From NCBI RefSeq assembly GCF_021155765.1, contig NC_060105.1, forward strand, positions 17,455,001 to 17,519,000: a DNA stretch of 64,000 nt, written 5' to 3'. Shown one piece after another: positions 23,601 through 42,126 of the stretch. The position numbers and the translations under genes were made by a program. Source of the DNA: Diprion similis (lineage: Eukaryota; Arthropoda; Insecta; Hymenoptera; Diprionidae). The notes below the pieces were generated by a model. It saw only the letters and a list, made by a program, of their open reading frames with translations, made no database searches and was not told the DNA's origin. How positions within the stretch are numbered: position 1 is the first letter of the stretch; each line of letters starts with the position of its first letter.

Positions 23601-24505
23601 TTAATCACAGCATTCCGTCATATATGATTATATATTTTGATTTTAGCAATTTTTAAAGTTAATTAATCCTTTCAAGCATACATTTTTCGTTGCAGTCAAA
23701 TTTCTTGAAACTGATTTCTTCAACTGTTTCAAAAATGGGGTCAGATCTGATGAATTTCAAAAATTCAAAATGGCGGATCGAATAAGAGCGAATAAGATCA
23801 ATTTTTATATTTTCAGTCCGCCATCTTGATTTTAAAAATATGACGTTGGATTCGTTTTTAACGATCCCGAAAACCCTAGACAATCGGTTGCACTTTTCTA
23901 GTCCCTAAAACCTTCCCGCAATTACATTTATTCTGTAAAAACAGACATTCTTTACACTTTCTTTATTTATAGCGCTCACTGTATTCACGGAATCATCATA
24001 ATCCCTCTTAAAAGATCAACATTGACATCTTAGTAGTCTAATTATGCAAAAATAATGAAACCGATATCTGAAAAATTGAATGTAAATCTTGAATAAGCGA
24101 TTCAAAAAACGGTTAAAAAGCAATTTGAAACTAAATATATGAATAATTTCTCAAAAACAGGTAATCATTGATTTTGTAAAGGTAGTGATCAGCCTGAATA
24201 AGAAACAAGCTGTTTCATGATAATAAAATTTCAAACTTTAACCAAATCTTGTCAGTGTAAATATATTTGCGAGACTGACGCGTTCCATGGCCATACAAAA
24301 CATCTGTAGCTAAAAAAAACTTACGAGAGTAAAACGAGTAGCACAGATAGTAATTCAGTTTTCGGTACAGGTATTTGGAGAATGGACGTAGGCCAATGTA
24401 CAATATACATTGGAATAGATTAATAATCAGACCAGATGTAAAAAATGTTATAGCAAACATCAGGTGGACCACCGAGGATCGTTTCAATGATGCTAAGACC
24501 CCCAT
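20628..24505 (-). CDS. 1-acylglycerol-3-phosphate acyltransferase (AGPAT3/4-like)
   Basis: Transfers an acyl chain from acyl-CoA to lysophosphatidic acid in the ER membrane, giving phosphatidic acid. Coding exons in phase: 24505-24325, 22208-22036, 21889-21728, 21621-21283, and a last one from 20954. Residues 14-36 form an N-terminal membrane segment. Block I is NHSYEID (97-103, the NHX4D catalytic motif). The substrate-binding block is EGTRFT (178-183). Between them lies the family-typical SIQYIPTLGWAWKFAES. The final exon encodes two more hydrophobic segments. It has a GTAAGT donor at 20734 that would end it at 20735 after about 358 aa. A short further exon, with the basic tail usual in this group, was not found. 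Reading through to the stop at 20628 gives 393 aa instead. The family is certain; the paralog and C-terminus are less so. Confidence 0.92.
22614..22880. mobile_element. Palindromic MITE in AGPAT intron 1
   Basis: Two inverted arms meet near 22750. Inner arms carry GCGCATGCGCGGAGTACA and ACCACTTTTAAGTC on the left and their complements on the right. Outer ends also pair: ATGTTTTACGCGTTTTTT at about 22617 and AAAAAACGCGTAACAT at 22861. A related half copy starts at the right edge of the window. There is no coding content. Confidence 0.75.
23741..24115 (+). repeat. Dispersed repeat, copy 2 (AGPAT intron 1)
   Basis: Second copy of the repeat seen at 10437-10926, about 13 kb away and in the same orientation. 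Shared blocks include CAGATCTGA, AAAATGGCGGA, ACCTTCCCGCAATT and TGTAAATCTTGAATAA. It ends about 210 bp before the AGPAT first coding exon boundary. Confidence 0.6.
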
Positions 24506-27500
24506 TTTCTATTGTATACTTCTAATATGTGCGTTTGGTCGAAGACATATATTTAATTTTCAACCTGCAACATAAAAAAGATTAACGTTCATTTTACAAA
24601 ATTGACAAAGTACGGAATAATCACTGACAACATTAACCATTATACAAACAACAATTATATCAGGCTATTCCGCATGAAGCTGATAATTTTTTTACCTATA
24701 AACAGTAAATACAAAGAAGAAGTAAAATTCAGTTTTCATAAGAGCACTTTATACGAAAAAAATTCGAATAATAAATTAAATTAACAATGCAATATTTAGC
24801 CATCATTTTACCATTTCATAATTTTGAATCACTCACAAATGCAAAGCAATAAACTGAATTCACAGTATTGAAATTTTCTTTTCACAAGAGGTGTACAAAG
24901 TGTGTGTTAACAATGCCAAAAATTATCGTTATTTTAATCTATTGGTCTTTTAAACTTCTTGGCCTTCGTGAATTAGATAAGATTACTTAATCGATTAACA
25001 AGGTATTAAGAGTCACCACTGTCTAATTTTCTAGAAGTGACTAACATGTTCAGTCGATCCGATGAACTAACTTAGACAAAATTACTATGACTAGTTGAAA
25101 ACTTTTACTGTAGAATATATCAAACAAGCATAATTTTTTCTTGCTCAACACACGTTCGAAACGCTGTGCACCTCACACCAGACTGATACACGTTTCCACT
25201 GCATGCATCTAGCAAGATAGCATTCATTCTCATATCTTACCAATGCATTCAATTACAATTTATTTCACTTCACATCATGTTCGTTAAGAATAACCGCAAT
25301 AACAATGTAAGCTTTGTCTCCTTCTTGAAATAACAGTGCTGATTTGCAATAATGAAACTGCAGTTGTAAAGTTTTTTGCAATTTTACAATACATTTGTGA
25401 ATCATTATAATGGAATGGAATTTTATGTATGCATATTCTAGTATAGAATTCTAGTCTGAATGATGATGGAAAGTTTTTAAACGCATTATTAGTGTAGTGT
25501 GGAAAATGTTGAAATTCATGGTGTGCTGACCAACTTGTCAGCTACTCTACACTGAATGAAACATAAAAGACTCTAATGTAAAAGAAAAAATTACTCATGC
25601 CAAGCCAGTGATAAGAGCCAGAAATACTGCTGTTGAGGTATATCCTAGTGCAACGCTGAACATGAAAAATTTAATAATACGAATTTGCACAAAATTATAT
25701 TAATATGCTGTGGATAAATAAAAAGAGAATGTAGAATTTATCAAGTCCAGTAGATCCAGAAGGTCGCCTTTGAAAATGAAGTTTAAACCGAAGTTTTCAA
25801 TAGTTTTGACTAAACTTCTCAACTAATCTTAGAATTTGATTTCTTTTTTTTCATTCACAATCGGTAAGAGTAAGTAAGACACATAATTTCAAGGTAAGGA
25901 ACAAACTGCAAAACCATACAATATTGGTAAACAATTTTGCAAAGTTTGCTAGAACAGCCAATCAGTCGAGCATGATATTGGAATAAAGTGACGATAAAAT
26001 TAAGGTGAATAATAAAAATTACCAAATATTAATAAGTTGTTCTTCTTATCAAGTTTCTTTGATTGAGTAAACAAAATATCCCAAGGCTTATGGGGCATCC
26101 ACTAATTTATAAAAATTCACGAAGAAGCGTAAACTTGTGATCCAAAACGAATCCATGTTATGGATATTCACAGAGCCACTCACAACATGAAACGCTCATC
26201 TTCAAACAAAGAACAAAAATGCCACCCATGGGTACAATTCCACACCGTGATCAATAAGGATATTGTGATCATGGAATTTACAGACAAATTAATGAAATTT
26301 TGTAGGGTGACGAAATTCCGAACTTTTCATAACACAGCTAATGTAAGGAGATTAAGAAACTTGAAGCTGAAACTGATTACTACATTACACTAATGATCCA
26401 AACAATGATTATATTTGATCAAAACTGTATTTCTCTTCATAGTTAGTAAAAAGAGGCATATTGGTCTTATATTCTTTGAATAGTTTGTTAAATCAGTCAA
26501 TGTTATAGAAAAAAAAAATTATATAGAAACTCTTACACAAATTATTTACAAGTAGCTGGTGAAAATTGACGTTAATTTATATACGTTAAGACTGCAAAGT
26601 TCCATGAAATTTTTGTGATAAGCGATTAATACAAGTCCTCTGATAATAATTATCTGCATCAACGTCTCCTGTCACGATAAAATTGAACAAGGTGAATTTG
26701 CAACCACAGTTTCTATGTTAAATAGAGAAACGTGTGTTGAATGATGAAAATCCATTGCCAAGGAAAGACCGCTGTGAAGCTATTATGACAAGTTGAAAAC
26801 AACTAATTGCATGAAAGCCAAGTATACTAGAAAGCGGTTGCTTGGGCAAAGTTCAGTTGTGATAAAAATCAGAATTTGTCTATAAGCTTGTCTCCGTTAA
26901 AGTATTGAGTGAAATTGAAATCCCAGAATATGAGGAACGTAACCAAAAATTTGAAACAAGAGTTAGAGAAATTATTGCAAGTATTTTCGATGATGCGGCA
27001 CAATTTGACGAAGGAAATCAGCATTTGCTGTAGAGGTAGAATTAATGAGAGAATAAAATTCTTTGTGCATACATACATACGCGTAACGCCGATAATGAGA
27101 CTACTGTAGTTCTATTCTATAATTCCAATCTGATTGAATGAAGGTTTCCAAGTATTACGCAGCGGCAAAGATACGGCTGATTCATAACAAATAATTAATA
27201 CTTTTAAAGCTTATCAAATAGCAGTCATCCTCTGAATGCGAAGAGTGAAGAATAGTGTTGTGAACACAGTTAAAGTGGCGCAAGTCGTGAAAACGCCGAA
27301 TATCATAAGTCAGTGTGATAACACAAAATACAGTCATTAATTAACTCACCTATTGTTGCATAATTGATTTTTCTGTTAAGTATGTGGTATTACATTGTAA
27401 TCAACGATAAAATATATTTCTAACGGATAAACTACGGCCTTGATTGGAATCAAAACAGTAGAGCGAAACCCAGAACTATGGACTATGGAGCAGAGTTTTG

Positions 27501-28430
27501 TACTCAGGTCTGGAAACCGCAGACGTCGGGAGAGGCAATTCTTAATTGTGGAACATCAAAATACATGAATATAGCACGCACCCCTGCGTACGTGACGATC
27601 TGCGTGGCTGTTGATAGAACTACAAATTTATCTTCAAATTGAGATCCTGAACCCCGCCGTAGACAAATTGGGGATATTTCCAAACCTGCATTTGTAGGTG
27701 CATTCCAAAACTAACTCTCAATGCTGTCAACAATCTGTTATCTCTTTTGCGCTTTCGAGTTAGTGAGTAGTTGTATCTCTATCCTAGGGAGTTTTTGGCG
27801 CTGCCAGATAATTTCGGAATACACCAGTTATACATTATAGGTGCGTTCCAAAATTAGCTGGCAGTACTAAAAACTCCCTAGGACAGAGGCGAAGCTACTG
27901 ACGAACTCGCCAGTGCAAAAGAGATAAAAGACTATTGACAGCACTGGGAGGAGTGTGAGCTGAAGTGCGATTTCACTAGGATCCCGCTTCTGTTATTTGT
28001 TTAACACTAGGGAAATTGCACTCAGTTCACACTCTGTGTAACAAGTGAAAAACGCTATTACACATACGGAAATTGATTCTGCGACAGTCAATTTTTCTTC
28101 CTTGGAGTTGCGTTTGGCTCTCTATTAGCTGACAGCGCTAAAACTCCCTAGAACAGAGACAGAGCTAGTCACTAAGTTGGCGGCGCAAGAGAGATAACAA
28201 AAAAATGTTGACGACATGACGATCTAATTTCGGAACACAGCCTTAGATATGTCTATGAATGAAACTCCCGCGGTCTATTTTTGTATGTCTATGGTTTTGG
28301 CAGTTACCTTTTTGCGGCTCTTTGCTGATAGCTGCTGATAGCCAACTGAGCGAACTCGGAGAAGAAAAGAAAGAAGAATTATCATTCATTGCAGGACGAT
28401 CTTTGATGGGATGTCCAGTAGGTGAATGAA
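24506..28430. other. Intergenic region upstream of AGPAT and E(z)
   Basis: Lies between the divergent start codons of AGPAT (minus) and E(z) (plus) and should hold both promoters and any 5' untranslated exons. No clear TATA box or conserved coding sequence was found. From 27699 to 28241 three copies of a short element crowd the E(z) side. A TCATTCATTGCAG|GACG acceptor-like site at about 28393 may start the E(z) start-codon exon. Confidence 0.5.
27699..28241. mobile_element. Three copies of a short GTGCRTTCC element
   Basis: Unit 1 (27699-27825) and unit 2 (27841-27950) lie in opposite orientation. Both carry GTGC(A/G)TTCCAAAA at an outer edge and share CCTAGGGAGTTTTT or its complement, AAGAGATAA and GCTGTCAA blocks. 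Unit 3 (about 28125-28241) repeats the arrangement of unit 2 (TTAGCTGACAGCGCTAAAAC, then ACTCCCTAG). Terminal motifs such as TTCCAAAATTAG and CTAATTTCGGAA suggest a small terminal-inverted-repeat element, inserted or duplicated three times. Confidence 0.6.
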
Positions 28431-35189
<6,759 letters not shown>

Positions 35190-35352
35190 CAAACAGTTGT
35201 TACCTGTGAAAATAAGTAATTCTTGAAACAATTTTGAGATAATTGTTTTTTTTTCGACTGGAGTGATAATGCGAAAAATGTAAACTGTTATAATTCACGG
35301 TTAAAAACCCGTTTTCAATATTTTACACATTTTAAAAATTCGTATCATAGAA

Positions 35353-35358
35353 AATAAA
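35353..35358 (+). promoter_or_regulatory. Poly(A) signal, E(z)
   Basis: A canonical AATAAA lies 164 nt after the E(z) stop codon and is followed by a T-rich run and a TGT-containing stretch. That arrangement fits cleavage and polyadenylation about 20 nt downstream. Confidence 0.55.
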
Positions 35359-36649
35359 TTTTTTTTGTCATCTGTTCGTATTTCGCATATTTCAATCTCA
35401 CATTCAACGTGCTATGGGTGCACAGTTTGCCGATAAAACTGCTGCGTCAGCTGCAGGAAATATACGTGTACAACACAACTTACCATTTACGAATGTAATA
35501 CGCAGTAAGAACATTTGCCACGTGTGGTGGACAGGTAGATTTTATTGTTAATACATTTTGTATGACTATAATAATATTTTACCTCGACTACTTCGACCAT
35601 GACCGAAGAATAGGGTAAAACAAGGTTGTTGACTTGCGTTTTCAAAAGTTTATAGAAAGTGTACTACAAAAAAAGGTTCGACCAATAAACATACTTCGTA
35701 CTTGACGTTGAATATATACAATTATATACACATTATAATATGATATATTGGGAAGGTTATTTCAGCTCTTGAAAGGAAAACGGAAGGATAGGAAAGGAAC
35801 GGATCTTGACCGATAAAAGTGTCAAAATCAAGGTTCGTGTAAAGATATGGTCTTGCATTCATATGGAAACGACTATTGCTTTCATAATAATGATGATTAT
35901 AATGAAAATAATAAGTACAAGACAAACCAGGAAAGCAAACATTCTATGTGATGTAAAAATATAATTTTTAAATAATGTTGAGTTGTTATGAGAACGTCGA
36001 TCAAGTCAATATTTCACAATACGTCAGACACATTCTTCAATTTCTTTAATTTCTCTCATTTTTCAGACACCACGTTCCGTATCTTTTATCGCAATTATCA
36101 ACACCCCAGGCGTTGTAAATATTTCAAAAGATATAATACATATGCATAGTTGTATCACGCATCGTTATATATCACGTTGGCATAACTGTGTTCAGGGGCT
36201 TATGTATGTACATATGTAACACATATGCGTTATGGCATCATTGATTTCGATAGTTGCACAAGGCTCGGCTCGCGTTTAATTAAACACGATTTGAAATTTG
36301 CTTCGAGAATGGCACCGCGAGTCCGGTGAGCAATTCTAGGCCAATCCTAAGGCCGTACGATCAAAGAACTTCAGTCGCAATTTCGTTGAAATTCTGGAAC
36401 AGCACGCTCAGGGAGATCAGATAAAATGTGAAAACGATTAGGTTTCTGACGAAGCTATATCTGAGTTTTGGTAATTAATCTGCCAGTCACGGCCGCTTGT
36501 CACGAGCTATCCGTCTACGTGTGACGTCTAGCGTTGAATTATTATAGATGACTTTGTTATTACTACGTAAGTATATTTTCTACGCTCCAAAAGCAGCTGT
36601 GAAAAGAACCGTCCTGGCGATATGGGACTTCTTCGCAGCTTTGGCCAAT

Positions 36650-36990
36650 AATTTAAAAATAATCGATGCATCAATTAATCGAGTCGAAAAAATTAAGCAA
36701 ACATGACTCGATTGAATCGATAAAAATCAATTGATTAATCGATTATTTCGTATTTTTTTTAAATGGCCTATATGAAACCGAAATTTCGTGAATTTCAGTT
36801 CAGGCGAAAATATTCATTTATCTTTCACTTATTATATTAAATAGGTACTTAGTGAGTAAGCATCGATCATGGGAGTAAAAAACGAAAAACGATTGTGAGG
36901 GAAAATAATCGAGTCGGTTGATCAATCGAGTTTGAAAAATAATCGATTATAATCGATAATCGAGAATAAATAATGTAATCGAAAATTGAT
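36650..36990. repeat. ATCGATT-rich block
   Basis: AATCGATT, TAATCGAT, ATTAATCGAG and related octamers recur about a dozen times in two clusters (36657-36745 and 36905-36990), including GATTAATCGATTATTT and AATCGATTATAATCGATAAT. The clusters are roughly self-complementary, as in a decayed repeat, and also contain CGATA cores. Confidence 0.5.
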
Positions 36991-37498
36991 TATTTTTGGT
37001 CATCCTAACTTCCTAGGATTACCTGCTCTTACTTTTCGAGCTCGTTTTTTTTCCTGATTTTACTCAAGTGCAGTAATCGATTGAATTGCATTAATGTTAT
37101 ACAGACATTCAGGCGAATACATGTTTTGAAAAAGTTGGCGTGTTAAATTGGGAAGAAATGCGGAAATTTTCGGGAAGCATTGAGTACTATTGAATTTTCA
37201 TGAAAAAAACCAAAGATTTTCGATGAGAAAAAAGACTAGCTTAATAATATTATTTCTTAACTGTACATTTGTACCGTAATTCATTAATAGAACACTCCAA
37301 ATGGTAATATTTGGGATACATTTTATTTTCAAATATCTTGTTCTACTAATACGCAATGCATTTTGTTGGATTAATTTCTTCACGTAAATTTTAGCATTTC
37401 GTAATCGAACTCGACTAAATAATTCTGAATATTCTTACAATTTGAATTTTCAGTTTCAGAATTTAAAAGTGCGGTAATAATTATTATGAAGAATACGA

Positions 37499-37523
37499 GG
37501 GAGGGGGGGGAGGGAGGGGGGGG
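37499..37523 (+). repeat. G-rich run with G-quadruplex potential
   Basis: About 25 bases that are nearly all G, interrupted by single A residues: GG, A, eight G, A, GGG, A, then eight G. Four or more runs of at least three G with one-base loops can be chosen. This matches a G-quadruplex-forming pattern on the plus strand, isolated in AT-rich intergenic DNA. Confidence 0.6.
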
Positions 37524-39569
37524 TGATGTTTAGAGAAAAAAAAATCAGTTGAATATTATTTAAATGATCCTAGTATTGAATTATTTTCAAGTAGAAGTGT
37601 ATGAATTAAATAGCAAGAACACGAAAGAAAATGGCGACGTGATACCACGTCGTTTAGTGTATGTAAGTGTGCAAGGGTATGAATTCACCCTTCAGATGCA
37701 ATTTTTCGGAAAAATGGAAAAAATCATTCCTACTTTGTTTTTCCCTCTTCAAATTACAATTGGTCCGATGAATATATAAGCAGTAGTTGTTTTGTTATAT
37801 CAATTTTGTGAATTCCCAACCGTATGACTTTTACGAATGTCAATACTCTCATGTAAAACCGCATTATATTAGGGCCCAATAAATTTTCACAACTAAAAAT
37901 ATATGAAACTTGACAAATATCTCTTCAGTATTCTCATTTTGAAGGGTGATTTCAACTCCCAAAAACTTTTTCCGCCGGTGAAAAAATCCGTACCTCTTAA
38001 ATTTCGATGGAGAATAAAGTACTAAAAAATAAGTAAAATCAAAATCGAGCAACGAAAGACCCTTCCTTGTCATTTAAATAGTTTGTTACTAATTCTTATT
38101 TGACGTTGCAGGCTCTATTAAAACAAAAATCATATGAACCACAATCAAACGTTCGAAATATCAGAATGTGATCCGGTCTGAAAAAACTTTGTGATCTCGT
38201 GAGAACACTACGCAAATAGTACACTTCGTAACGAGTATGAATAAGGCTTTTTGATGAGCTGTGAGATTCACGGCACAAGCCGTGTCAAGAAAACTTTCGA
38301 ACCGTATTTTTTATCACGACAGCCAAAAATCACATCAAAGTCGCGGTTTGAGGCTAGAGTGTTAAAAACTATGTTTTTCAGCCAGAAATTTTCCACCGCC
38401 ACCTCCATTCAGTTTTTTTTTTTTTTTTCTTGTTTTGTCCTATGTATGACATCGATGAAAAAACAGAGTGACTGTTCGAAATCGCTCGCACAAAGCAGTT
38501 ACTTCAAAACAGTCGCTCATTGTTCGAGAAAAGAACTATCTTTGTGAGGCATCATGTTTACAAGATTTTGAAGTTTTGTTTTGATCTTGAATTGTAAACG
38601 TTTTTCAAATTGACAATGATAACGCTTGTAATGGTTTTCGATTTTTTGACTGAAAACAAGACAAGTGAGAACAATATTTCTGTGAAAATTTCAACGGTCT
38701 TGATATTTATTTAAGAATTCCGTACTTCATAATTATGTGTATCCTTAACTAAAAATCCGATACAAAGTGATTCTACTCAAATCGGATACAATCTCGATAA
38801 TCAACAGTACGACATTTTAATCGGACATTTATTATTAAACAATGGGTTCTCTACTTCCAAAGCATAATAAACAAAAAATTTTGTCGGTTTGAATTTTTTT
38901 TTTCAAGCAAGCACGGCAGACAAAAACATTTTTCGCCATATATGCAGATACGAGTATCATCTTTCAATTATAAAAATAACCTTTGTTCATTTGATAAAAA
39001 CTGCGAATCTAAGAACTGACGTGTATAATTACATACAAACATAATTTTTGAGTATAAAGCAAACTATAATATCTAATCATTTTTCAATAATTTCAAAGTA
39101 TAAAATAAAGATAAAACTATCTTTTAGCTGTATAATCGTCGATTATTTGCAGACCTCCCCGTGTCAATAGTAGTTATTTAAAGATATATGAAAAAGCTGT
39201 CGCGATGGCGTGTTTCCCTTCTTTCCCTGAAAGGCTAAAAACTTGATGATTGATTTAGATGATACAAAAATTTTGAAAATGAAAAAGTCGCCTTCGGTTT
39301 TCTGAAACTTTTCGGCAGATAGTCTAATCTTATACATACTAAACATCTTTGAAAAGGTTGCATTTTGTCTACCTTGCAAAGACTTAAGTCGATTTTACAA
39401 TGCATAAAAAAAATCACCTCTCATACTGTATCTGATTGAATGTAGGATCGCGAATGATCATATATATATATTCCAATACAACTCTGCGGTAAGGAAATAA
39501 ATTTTTGTTCTCTTGAACCATATTATTGATAGCTGTACTTTCAATAATATCACGTGTTATACTGACGAA

Positions 39570-39862
39570 TTAAGGTCATGTAATACTCATACCGTTACCG
39601 ACCGAACAAACTCACCCTCTTTTTTCCTGTATTAAATAAACAAACGAACGGAAAGGGTTTAAATTTTGACGATGCATCGCTCTTTTATAGCAGAATTCAA
39701 GAAAGTTACTCTTATCCCGAAACTTGTTAAAAAAATGTGTGGATTTTCGACACGATGCATCGTCGAAATTTGAACTCTTCCCGTTCGGTTGTTTATATAA
39801 TACAAGAGAAAAAAGGGTGAGTTTGCTCGGTCGGTAAAGGTAGAAGTACTACATGACCTTAA
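39570..39862. mobile_element. TTAA-MITE, complete 293-bp copy
   Basis: Opens TTAAGGTCATGTAATACTCA and closes GTACTACATGACCTTAA, with TTAA at both edges. The inverted terminal repeats extend about 60 bp (ACCGACCGAACAAACTCACC against GGTGAGTTTGCTCGGTCGGT). The interior contains the family ATGCATCG box in both orientations and no open frame of note. Confidence 0.8.
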
Positions 39863-40659
39863 AGAACGAATGCACCTCCAAAAGTTAACTCGTGTAATGA
39901 ACACGTGAAGGTGATTGCATAATTGTACGATTTCAATCAGGTGAATCATCTTAACGTGTACGATCCGGGCTCCGTTCCAAATTTGGATTAAGTTAACCGG
40001 AGCGTGTTGTACATATTGCCACTATAGCTCTTAACATAAGTATTTCTTAAAAGTGTTACAGCCTAGGATGAAACGCAGATATCGGCGTTCACTCGAGGTC
40101 TCGAAAGAGTCTCGCTACTTTCGAAAAAAAAGAGCAGGACGTCGAATGACATTTGGATGACCCTGTACACTGTACTACCTCATTCGACACAGGGTGTTCG
40201 CATGTATGCACATGTATGCGCAGAGACATGAGGTCGGTTTTATTGTCGCCGATTGTTACGTCCTTTTGCAAGCAACAGCGCCGCTGCGTACCTACGCGGA
40301 TACTATCGCTGCGCAGGCCGACCTAACCCAGAGTTCTACTCAAAATCAGCCTCAGACCGTGAGAGCCGTGGCGCTGTTAGTTGACTGCCGAATTGGCTGC
40401 TCCGGCCAGCAAATGATCCGTCACTATTGTGTAGCAGAAGGAACTACACATGCTTGAAAAGTCCGCCCGGAATACAGAGCGATTTTGCACTCTGTTCGGG
40501 CGAAGTCACGCCGCGTGCTCTGTGTTACCTGTCGAGTGCGCGTGCCTACCTTATTATTCGTGATTACCGCATAACTGTTTCGTGTGTTCTTTTTTTAATT
40601 TGCTCTCATTCAAGCCGTATCATTGTATTCATTTTAATCTAATCGATATATGAAATAGT

Positions 40660-42073
40660 ATGGTATCTCGTGACACGTTTCTTCTGACACTAGCCTTAGT
40701 GTCTGCATTTTTGGTTGTTTCTATGGATGCTCAATCCTGGGGTAAGTGAATGGACGTTTCACACACTCAGTCGATTTGCCGAAATACGAATACGCACCTT
40801 CCACCTAACACAGGCGTGCGCCGAAAGTGGCCATTCATACCGTCCCGGCGGTCACGTACACGTCGTACATGCTTTAGCTTCGAATAATTTGTGAAAATGA
40901 TGAAAAAAAACACTGCTCATTTTATCGCGATAAGAATTCTAACGGTTGCCACTACGCTGGTACCCGGTATTCGACTGTTTCGACCGTTAAAATTATTTAT
41001 AGCCGCAATGCCGAACGATTCGTGCGAATTAGTGCACCGAACTCGGACGTGACTCGAAATTTGAAAGTTTCAATCTCACACATCAATATACCTGTGCCGA
41101 AGCGTCGGCATTCGTTATCGTGCGATAAAAAAACACATTTCGTCACATAATCTCTGTATTTCCAATCAATATTGCAATACGTTCGTTCATAGATAATCAG
41201 TAGCCCACCGAGTGAGACATTCTTTTTCTCTCCTTTTTATGTTCAACACTTTCATTACGTAATGTAAGAAATGAGTCTCAACGACGTAACCTGCGTGTAG
41301 ATTATGGATTTACTTCGTATTATCTTAACCCATGATAATCGGCGTATAAACAGTCTTGATAAATAAGCCGAATAGAATCCGATTTCGTAAATAGTACGTA
41401 AATATAATCTGTATGCGTGTACGCGCAATTTGTACACATAATACTGTACCGTTTACTGTTTCCTAAGAAGTAAAGACTCACAGTTTTTTATTCATTCATG
41501 TTTATTATGGAAGATTATTACTTATTTTGTCATGTATTACGTACCACACTAACCACAGAGTACATAAAAAGAATTTAATCAGACGATAACAATTGAGACT
41601 AACACAATTTATTCTCACTATTAGACGTTTTTTAAACCTGCGTGCGACTTGGGATTGATGGAACGGAAATTGAAATTAAAATGAAAAATAAAAATACTGA
41701 ATAATTCACAACCGAATGGCATAGATTATACATATAGATATAGATAGATACATGATCAATTTCACTTCGATGCGTAATTTACATTTTGTGCACTTCAAAT
41801 GGTAGGAAATTTTATAATTTTTAATCTATATGAATCAGACCATAACCTACGATCGAAAGACGAAATTTTTGTTAGTTGTAAAAACTCAACTCAACTCAAA
41901 CTCAAAGTATCACCTAGTTATTATATAAACTGTAAAAAACAGGTCCGGTCCGTTCGGTACATTTGCCACACTAATACAACACAAATGCCAATAATTATAA
42001 AAATGTTAATATTTATTTGAAGTATATGCAATATAAATGATATATTATATACATATATACCTGTGACAGAATG

Positions 42074-42126
<53 letters not shown>

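Larger units (their letters stand above)
35190..40659. other. Intergenic region between E(z) and cueball
   Basis: No protein gene is recognised. Contents: E(z) 3' UTR, an ATCGATT-rich block at 36650-36990, a G-run at 37499-37523, a poly-T run at about 38411-38427, and a complete TTAA-MITE at 39570-39862. From about 40100 the composition turns more GC- and CpG-rich (for example GCGCCGCTGCG near 40280), which fits the cueball promoter and 5' leader. No TATA box was evident there. Confidence 0.5.

Noticed and set aside
37564-37779. 71-codon plus-strand frame between E(z) and cueball
   Set aside because: No recognised domain, no signal peptide, no supporting splice sites; composition as expected by chance.
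41255-41437. Minus-strand 60-codon frame in cueball intron 1
   Set aside because: Short, AT-driven and unlike any known family; no transcript-like signals.
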